From contig JAKARG010000027.1 of NCBI GenBank assembly GCA_021819345.1, positions 1 to 13,984 on the forward strand: 13,984 bases of DNA, given 5' to 3'. The notes under the pieces are model-generated. The model had not been told where the DNA came from and did not search any database. It worked only from the letters and a program-made list of their open reading frames with translations. Positions 1 through 4,585 of the stretch are shown in pieces. The DNA is from Actinomycetes bacterium. GTDB lineage: Bacteria; Actinomycetota; Acidimicrobiia; Acidimicrobiales; Palsa-688. The translations under genes and the position numbers were made by a program. Position 1 is the stretch's first letter. The number at the start of each line of letters is the position of its first letter.

Positions 1-34
1 CACCGCCTGGAGAGCTCGTTGCGGCACAGGTCAC
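1..34 (-). CDS. Possible 5' end of a gene leaving the window
   Basis: A GTG at 34-32 on the minus strand is preceded by a good GGAG-type ribosome binding site (complement of the CTCC at 41-44) with about 6 bases between. Eleven codons follow without a stop before the window edge. Nothing in these residues identifies a family, so this is only a start-site candidate. In GC-rich DNA such a signal can arise by chance. The rest of 1-230 shows no coding unit I can support. Confidence 0.2.
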   Translation of the reverse strand, partial: MTCAATSSPGG

Positions 35-166
35 GACAGCTCCTGCTCCCGCACCGCCGGGGCGGACGCAACTGCGCCCGGCCCCGAAGATTCTGCGCCA
101 CCGGACCTGCCAGCGCAAGGCCCGCCCGCTCGACTTCCTGGTGGCGAGGGTGGCCGGTTTCTGCTG

Positions 167-183
167 CGCCCGCCCGCCGGGCG
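167..183 (-). terminator. Hairpin downstream of the S10 peptidase gene
   Basis: CGCCCG (167-172) and CGGGCG (178-183) can form a 6-bp GC stem with a 5-base loop, about 48 bases after the S10 peptidase stop codon as transcribed on the minus strand. No T-run follows. GC-rich actinobacteria often terminate at such hairpins without a U-tract, but short GC inverted repeats are also frequent by chance here. Confidence 0.25.
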
Positions 184-230
184 TATCGAGGGCGCAGGCT
201 ACAGCCGCTGGCCGGCACCGGGGCGAGCGC

Positions 231-1745
231 TCAGTCGGGGGTGTTGGCGGACACGAGTGCCGCCAGGTCGGCGCTCTGGCGCAGTCGGCTCGGCTCGTGC
301 ACGTACATCATGTGCCCGGACGGGTAGTAGCGCATCTCGATGTTGCTCAGCAGCTGGCTCGGCAGCCCGAGGTGGGCGAATGCGTGCTCGGCTGCGAAGT
401 AGGGGGTGGCCCCGTCGTAGTAGCCGCAGGCCACCTGGACCCGCATGTGGGGGTTGTGGCGCATCGCTCGGCCGAGCATGGAGGTGATGCTAACTGCTCG
501 CCCCTCGAACTCGGCGTAGCTCCAAGGCTGCACCCGGCCGGTGAGGACCTCGTAGCTGAGGTCGCTGCGGTAGCCGAGCTCGGCGCGCAAGTAGTGGTTG
601 ATGGCCGCCGAGTAGGGGCCGTGGATCGCGACGTTGCTCGGGTCGTCGGTCGGCTTCTCCCCGGCGTCGTCGGCCTCCCAGCCCGCGAAGCGCCCGTCGA
701 GCCGACCGACCACCAGTCCCCGGTGGCGCAGCAGCTCCCGGAAGAAGCGCTGGTGCTCGATCCGCAGGTCGCATTGTGAGACGAAGTCCTCGGAGAGGCC
801 GGTGAGCGAGGCGACACGTTGGACCAGGTCGGCGCGCTCGACGGGGTCCAGCCGGCTACCGCGGGCGAGGCCGCGGAGGTAGGCGTCGGCGGCCAGTGCC
901 TCCGCCTCCGCACGCACCTCGTCGAGGCTCCTACCAGGGTGCAGGCCGTGGTAGTGGGCGATCGCGGCGTAGGTGGGGAGGTACAGCGCCGCCGGCAGGT
1001 CGTTGCCCTCGTTGAAGCGGATCGTGCCCATGTCGAGCACCGAGGAGATCAACGCGAGGCCGTTGGGGAACAGCCCGTAGCGGGTCTGGAGGTGGTCGGC
1101 GAGGGCGCTCGCCCGCAGCGTGCCGTAGGACTCCCCGGCGAGGTACTTGGGTGACAACCACCGGCCGTTGCGGGTGGTCCAGAGCCGGATCAGCTCGCCG
1201 ACCGATTCGAGGTCACGTTGGAAGCCGTGGTACTCGCCTGCCTTGCCCCCCTCGACGACCCGTGAGAAGCCGGTGGTGACCGGGTCCACGAAGACCAAGT
1301 CGCTGTGGGCGAGGAGGGTCTCGGGGTTGTCGGCGAGCCCCCAAGGGGGAGGCGAGAGCGTGCCGGCGTCACCCATCACCACCCGGCGCGGCCCGAGCAG
1401 GCCGAGGTGGAGCCAGACGCTCGAGGACCCCGGACCTCCGTTGAAGGCGAAGGTGACCGGCCGAGTCGCCGGGTCTGTGCCGTCGAGGGTGTAGGCGACG
1501 ACGAACATCTGGGCCCGCGCCCGGTGCCCGCCGAAGGTTCCGTCGTCGAGCTGCTCCTCCCGCAGGACCATGCGTCCGGTGACCGCGGTGTAGCTCAGCT
1601 CCCCACCTGGCACCGGGAGCTGGTGATGGGTCTCGACCAGGTCGTCGGTCGGCTCTGGCCGTGGGGACCCGTCCCGGCGAGGCTCGTCGCCACCCGCCGG
1701 AGCGCTGCTCCGGTGCTCGTCATCGGGCTCATGGTGATCGGGCAT
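231..1745 (-). CDS. Serine carboxypeptidase-like peptidase, family S10
   Basis: A 504-residue alpha/beta-hydrolase that should release C-terminal amino acids from peptides. All S10 landmarks are visible: the oxyanion-hole segment FNGGPGSSS at about 101-109, the nucleophile motif GESYG with Ser206, catalytic Asp444 in GYYDGATP, and catalytic His478 in YYPSGHMMY. The N-terminus (about residues 1-38) is hydrophilic and rich in Asp, Glu, Pro and His, with no signal peptide. The product therefore looks cytoplasmic, although many family members are secreted. The start chosen is the ATG at 1745, with GAGGAG about 11 bases upstream; an in-frame GTG at 1790 would add 15 residues and still give no signal peptide. 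The next gene upstream on the same strand is a secreted sedolisin peptidase, but 280 bases with strong hairpins separate them, so separate transcription is likely. Substrate is unknown. Confidence 0.9.
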   Translation of the reverse strand: MPDHHEPDDEHRSSAPAGGDEPRRDGSPRPEPTDDLVETHHQLPVPGGELSYTAVTGRMVLREEQLDDGTFGGHRARAQMFVVAYTLDGTDPATRPVTFAFNGGPGSSSVWLHLGLLGPRRVVMGDAGTLSPPPWGLADNPETLLAHSDLVFVDPVTTGFSRVVEGGKAGEYHGFQRDLESVGELIRLWTTRNGRWLSPKYLAGESYGTLRASALADHLQTRYGLFPNGLALISSVLDMGTIRFNEGNDLPAALYLPTYAAIAHYHGLHPGRSLDEVRAEAEALAADAYLRGLARGSRLDPVERADLVQRVASLTGLSEDFVSQCDLRIEHQRFFRELLRHRGLVVGRLDGRFAGWEADDAGEKPTDDPSNVAIHGPYSAAINHYLRAELGYRSDLSYEVLTGRVQPWSYAEFEGRAVSITSMLGRAMRHNPHMRVQVACGYYDGATPYFAAEHAFAHLGLPSQLLSNIEMRYYPSGHMMYVHEPSRLRQSADLAALVSANTPD

Positions 1746-1881
1746 CCTCGGTCTCGCTCCTCGGCTGGGGGGAAGGCCGAGCGTCACCACCGTGGCGAGC
1801 CCGGCCCCTGTGCGAAGCGATGGGCCGGGGGATCTCGCAGAGAGCAGTCGCGGTGGTCACGGTCGTCCTGGTTTAGTGGCT

Positions 1882-1896
1882 CGGGGCAGTGCCCCG
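1882..1896. repeat. Short perfect inverted repeat in the S53-S10 gap
   Basis: CGGGGC (1882-1887) and GCCCCG (1891-1896) flank a 3-base loop. It lies 137 bases upstream of the S10 peptidase ATG and 130 bases after the sedolisin stop. It could help end sedolisin transcription or lie in the S10 leader. No clear promoter for the S10 gene could be placed near it. Confidence 0.3.
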
Positions 1897-1948
1897 ACGA
1901 CGCAAGCCTCCCGCCGGGCCCGCCCTCTTGTCCACTTCGGCCGGACCA

Positions 1949-1981
1949 GGGCCGGTGCGCTCGCTTCCGGCGCACCGGCCC
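1949..1981 (-). terminator. Strong hairpin after the sedolisin gene, probable terminator
   Basis: A perfect 12-bp inverted repeat: GGGCCGGTGCGC (1949-1960) pairs with GCGCACCGGCCC (1970-1981) across a 9-base loop. It starts 45 bases beyond the sedolisin stop codon in the direction of transcription. No T-run follows on the minus strand, which is common for terminators in GC-rich actinobacteria. It is the most stable simple hairpin I found between genes and probably ends the sedolisin transcript. Confidence 0.5.
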
Positions 1982-2002
1982 CATGCCGGCGGGGTGGCTG
2001 TA

Positions 2003-2017
2003 CGGCTCCCGGAGCCG
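2003..2017 (-). repeat. 15-base palindrome just after the sedolisin stop
   Basis: CGGCTC and GAGCCG flank a CCG loop, 9 bases beyond the TAA stop of the sedolisin gene. With the larger hairpin at 1949-1981 it makes a double-hairpin 3' end, which could end transcription or protect the mRNA from exonucleases. This role is inferred. Confidence 0.3.
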
Positions 2018-2025
2018 CTCGGGTG

Positions 2026-4326
2026 TTACCCGGCCGAGCCCGAGTGGGCGAGGGCGGCCACGAAGCCGGTTCCGATCGTCCCGAGCCCGGTCATGCTGTT
2101 GTAGCCCGGGCCGAAGGTGTCGAGAGCCGTGTTCTGCACCGACACGTTGCCGGTGCCGTCCTGGTAGGCCTCCAGGCCCTCGTAGTTGAACGCCGCGAAG
2201 GTGGTGATCACCTGGCCGCTGTCACCCTTGGAGTAGACCTGTACGACCGTGCCGCTCGGGGCTCCGACCGAGTTCTCACCCGTGCTCGGGTTGGTCCCGA
2301 GCGGGTCGGAGGAGCTGACGCCGATCAGGTTGGTCGGGTCGACGGGGGTCAGCGCTCCGGCGGCCTGCAGGGTCGCATAGTCGCCGTAGAGGGTCGGGTT
2401 CAGCAGGCCGAGCGGTCCGGAGCCGGCCAGCTCGGCGTCGGCGACCGCACCGGCGAGCAGCGGGGCGGCGAGGCTGGTGCCGCCGATCGAGAACGTCCCG
2501 AAGTGCGTCGACCCGTCGGCGAAGGTCTCGGTGAGCCCGATCAGCATCCCGGTGAAGGGGTCGGCGTCCATCGAGATGTCCGGCACGGTCCGGTAGGGGA
2601 CCGGGCCGTTGACCGCCACGTTGCGCTCCGCCAGGTCGGTGGGCACCACGTTCGCCTGGTAGCTCGGTTGGGGGAACGAGTAGCTGGTCCCCCCTCCGCT
2701 GCCGGCGTAGAACGCCGGCGTGCCGAACCCGGCGGGGCTGCCGTTGCTGGCGGGGCTGTAGTTGCTGATCGCCGACGACCACCCGTAGGTCGCCTGTGCG
2801 GAGCCGGACTGGCCGATCTGGACCGACGTCCCTCCGACCGCCGTGACGTAGGGGTCGGTTGCGGGGTAGTTGGGGATCTGGAGCCCGAAGTCGGCGACGT
2901 TGTCGCCGGTGTCGCCGCTGCTGAACAGCACGCTCACGCCCTCGGCGGCCGCCATCTGGAAGACGTCCTCGAAGGCGGTGATCGTCGCCGGGTCGTTGAA
3001 GACGTCCCCGAGGTCCATCGCCCAGGAGTTGCTCACCACGTTGGCCCCTCCGGTCACTGCCTGCTGCTCGGCGGTGATCAGGCTCGAGTTGGTGCAGGAG
3101 GTCGCGCCCACGTACTGGATGTACGCGTCGGGAGCGACTGCGTGGTAAGCCTCCAGGTCGAGGGCCTGCTCCTCGTAGACCCCACCTCCGCCGCACTCGG
3201 TGACATCGGACACCTGGGCGGGCTGCTCGTTGTCGAACTGACCGGAGCGCAGTGGGTTGGTCGGGTCCTCGGTGGAGAAGTACTCGTTCAGGTCGGATGC
3301 GATCGTCGGCGAGTCGAACCACAGCACGTCCGCAATGGTCACGTGCTTCCCTGGGCCTCCAGGACCCCCTGGGCCTCCAGGACCCCCTGGGCCTCCAGGA
3401 CCCCCTGGGCCGTGGTGGGCGTCGGTCGTCTGCGCTGCCGTCGAGCTCAGCTGGGACTGGCCCAGGTTGTAGGCGGAGCGCAGCTGGGCCGGCGTGTAGC
3501 CGCAGGTGTCCCAGGGCAAGGCCGAGTTGTAGGGCGCCGGGGCGCTGTAGGTGCTCGAAGTGAGCTGGCCCCAGTACGTGGAGCACTTGCCGACCGGTAC
3601 GAAGGCAGTCGGCGGAGGCGGCTCACCGGCGCCTGCTGTGGGAGGCGCCGGCTGTCCCGGGGACGGAGGCGCCGGTGGCGAGGGTGGAGCCGGGGGCACC
3701 GGCGGGCCCGGAGGGTTCCCGCCGGCCGTAACCGTGGCGGCCGTGCTGGCCAGGGTCGTCGTGGCCAGCACCTCGTTGACCCCGGCGACGGCGGAGACGA
3801 CCCCGGTGAGGCCTGCGGGCATGGTGAGCGGCCCCGATGCGAGGCGCACGTCCTTTCCGGCGACCTCGTAGAGCGCAAGCTGCGTGTGGAATGCATGCTC
3901 CACCTGCGCCACGGTCCCGGTGGCCGCGACGGTGAGCCGGTCGCTCGGCACCGTGCCGACTCCGAAGTGGTGCTCGGCGAGCCAGTGCTCGACCCGGCTG
4001 ACGGTCCGGGCAGTCGGTGCGAAGCGAGCCTCGAAGGCCGCCCTGGTGAGGAAGTGGCGGTACTCGGGAGAGCCCGGGGTGGACACCTCGCTCACCAGGC
4101 TCCGCAGCTCGCCGGCGTTGCGCCAGCCGAGGACCAGGTCGAACTGCACCGGGCTCGCCGGGTCGAGCTTGCCCACGAGATGTGAGCGCTCGGCTCGGCT
4201 GACCCCGCCCGGCACGACCTGGTGGTGAGCCGGTGCGGCGGCGGCCGGGTTGACCCCTAGGCCGACCGTGCCGAGAACTAGTCCTACTGCGCCGGCCGAC
4301 AGGCCGAGACGTCGCCACCTTCGCAT
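2026..4326 (-). CDS. Secreted pro-sedolisin, S53 family acid serine peptidase
   Basis: A 766-residue secreted endopeptidase precursor of the kumamolisin/sedolisin family, which uses a Ser-Glu-Asp triad and works at low pH. An Arg-rich start and hydrophobic segment ending in AAAAP (about residue 32) form a signal peptide. Residues about 45-190 are the activation pro-domain. A Pro-rich linker follows (about 204-240), then the catalytic domain from about 245. Visible catalytic residues are Glu386 and Asp390 (EQALD), oxyanion Asp472 (SSGDTGD) and Ser618 (GGTSLAAP). Seven GPG triplets (residues 307-327) are inserted near the start of the catalytic domain. Near the C-terminus the usual calcium-site motif GYD..TGLG reads GYNSMTGLG. 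The ATG at 4326 is chosen because GGGAGGG lies about 6 bases upstream and the signal peptide starts there; upstream in-frame codons add 60 unlikely residues. A divergent promoter region shared with recA precedes it. Confidence 0.92.
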   Translation of the reverse strand: MRRWRRLGLSAGAVGLVLGTVGLGVNPAAAAPAHHQVVPGGVSRAERSHLVGKLDPASPVQFDLVLGWRNAGELRSLVSEVSTPGSPEYRHFLTRAAFEARFAPTARTVSRVEHWLAEHHFGVGTVPSDRLTVAATGTVAQVEHAFHTQLALYEVAGKDVRLASGPLTMPAGLTGVVSAVAGVNEVLATTTLASTAATVTAGGNPPGPPVPPAPPSPPAPPSPGQPAPPTAGAGEPPPPTAFVPVGKCSTYWGQLTSSTYSAPAPYNSALPWDTCGYTPAQLRSAYNLGQSQLSSTAAQTTDAHHGPGGPGGPGGPGGPGGPGGPGKHVTIADVLWFDSPTIASDLNEYFSTEDPTNPLRSGQFDNEQPAQVSDVTECGGGGVYEEQALDLEAYHAVAPDAYIQYVGATSCTNSSLITAEQQAVTGGANVVSNSWAMDLGDVFNDPATITAFEDVFQMAAAEGVSVLFSSGDTGDNVADFGLQIPNYPATDPYVTAVGGTSVQIGQSGSAQATYGWSSAISNYSPASNGSPAGFGTPAFYAGSGGGTSYSFPQPSYQANVVPTDLAERNVAVNGPVPYRTVPDISMDADPFTGMLIGLTETFADGSTHFGTFSIGGTSLAAPLLAGAVADAELAGSGPLGLLNPTLYGDYATLQAAGALTPVDPTNLIGVSSSDPLGTNPSTGENSVGAPSGTVVQVYSKGDSGQVITTFAAFNYEGLEAYQDGTGNVSVQNTALDTFGPGYNSMTGLGTIGTGFVAALAHSGSAG
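3349..3411 (-). repeat. 18-bp tandem repeat encoding seven GPG triplets
   Basis: The unit CTGGGCCTCCAGGACCCC (plus strand, from 3351) occurs three times plus 6 bases. On the minus strand 3349-3411 reads as seven Gly-Pro-Gly triplets inside the sedolisin, bounded by His-His and Lys-His. Two alternating 9-base codon versions make the 18-bp period, and the copies are identical, as expected from recent slippage or duplication. Gain or loss of a unit keeps the reading frame. Confidence 0.9.
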
Positions 4327-4366
4327 TGGTTGCCCTCCCTGGTCGGGACCGTCCCTCCCAGCGGGA

Positions 4367-4395
4367 AAGCTAACGGGTGGCGGCGCCAGTTCCAA
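4367..4395 (-). promoter_or_regulatory. Predicted sigma-70-type promoter of the sedolisin gene
   Basis: On the minus strand, TTGGAA (complement of 4390-4395, 4 of 6 to TTGACA) is followed after 17 bases by TAGCTT (complement of 4367-4372, fitting the actinobacterial TAnnnT -10). Transcription would begin near 4360, leaving about 34 bases of leader with a GGGAGGG ribosome binding site. Judged by eye only. Confidence 0.4.
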
Positions 4396-4434
4396 CTTTG
4401 GGTTGCCCACCCTCTGGAGTGCTTCGAAGGGCAC

Positions 4435-4463
4435 TGGACCGAACAGGTGTTTGGGGCTACGAT
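4435..4463 (+). promoter_or_regulatory. Predicted recA promoter
   Basis: TGGACC (4435-4440, 4 of 6 to TTGACA) and TACGAT (4458-4463, fitting TAnnnT) are separated by exactly 17 bases. The predicted start near 4470 gives a leader of roughly 110 bases before the recA GTG. The SOS box at 4440-4453 lies within the spacer, where bound LexA would block RNA polymerase. Confidence 0.5.
4440..4453 (+). promoter_or_regulatory. LexA operator (SOS box) upstream of recA
   Basis: CGAACAGGTGTTTG matches the Gram-positive/actinobacterial SOS consensus CGAAC-RNRY-GTTYG/C. Both half-sites are present (GAAC and GTTT) with the required 4-base spacing. It sits between the predicted -35 and -10 of recA, the usual place for repression by LexA, with release when RecA filaments trigger LexA self-cleavage. 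No lexA gene is in the window. Confidence 0.7.
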
Positions 4464-4570
4464 CCGAGATGACATCGGTGTGGTCCGGCGGAGGTCGCTG
4501 TCCCACCCCGTCCCTAGCGTGTGCACGTCACCCGAGCAGCCGCCGAACAGGCGGTCGGCGAACTACAGCG

Positions 4571-4585
4571 AGAGGAAGTTCCGTG
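4571..4585 (+). promoter_or_regulatory. Ribosome binding site fixing the recA GTG start
   Basis: AGAGGAAG (4571-4578) lies 4 bases before GTG at 4583-4585. The frame stays open back to 4250, so this site together with the conserved RecA N-terminus (EREKALDMALGQIEKQF) decides the start. The next ATG (4607) would remove conserved residues. Confidence 0.75.

Noticed and set aside
141..779. Plus-strand frame over the S10 peptidase 3' end
   Set aside because: Opposite the S10 catalytic Asp and His region; no domain and Val/Gly/Ala-rich shadow composition.
3349..3411. Possible CRISPR-like or mobile repeat
   Set aside because: Unit is 18 bp with no spacers and reads in frame as Gly-Pro-Gly; it is a coding minisatellite.
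1792..4185. Long plus-strand open frame opposite the sedolisin gene
   Set aside because: Its product is Arg/Gly/Val-rich with no recognisable domain, while the minus strand has an unambiguous S53 peptidase. Long antisense frames are expected in such GC-rich DNA.
4544..4556. Second LexA-like box (GAACAGGCGGTC) near the recA start
   Set aside because: Only the GAAC half fits; the other half is GGTC instead of GTTY, so it is not supportable as an operator.
4250..4582. In-frame N-terminal extension of RecA
   Set aside because: RecA proteins begin close to the EREKALDMAL segment; a good ribosome site precedes the GTG at 4583, and the extension covers both promoters and the SOS box.
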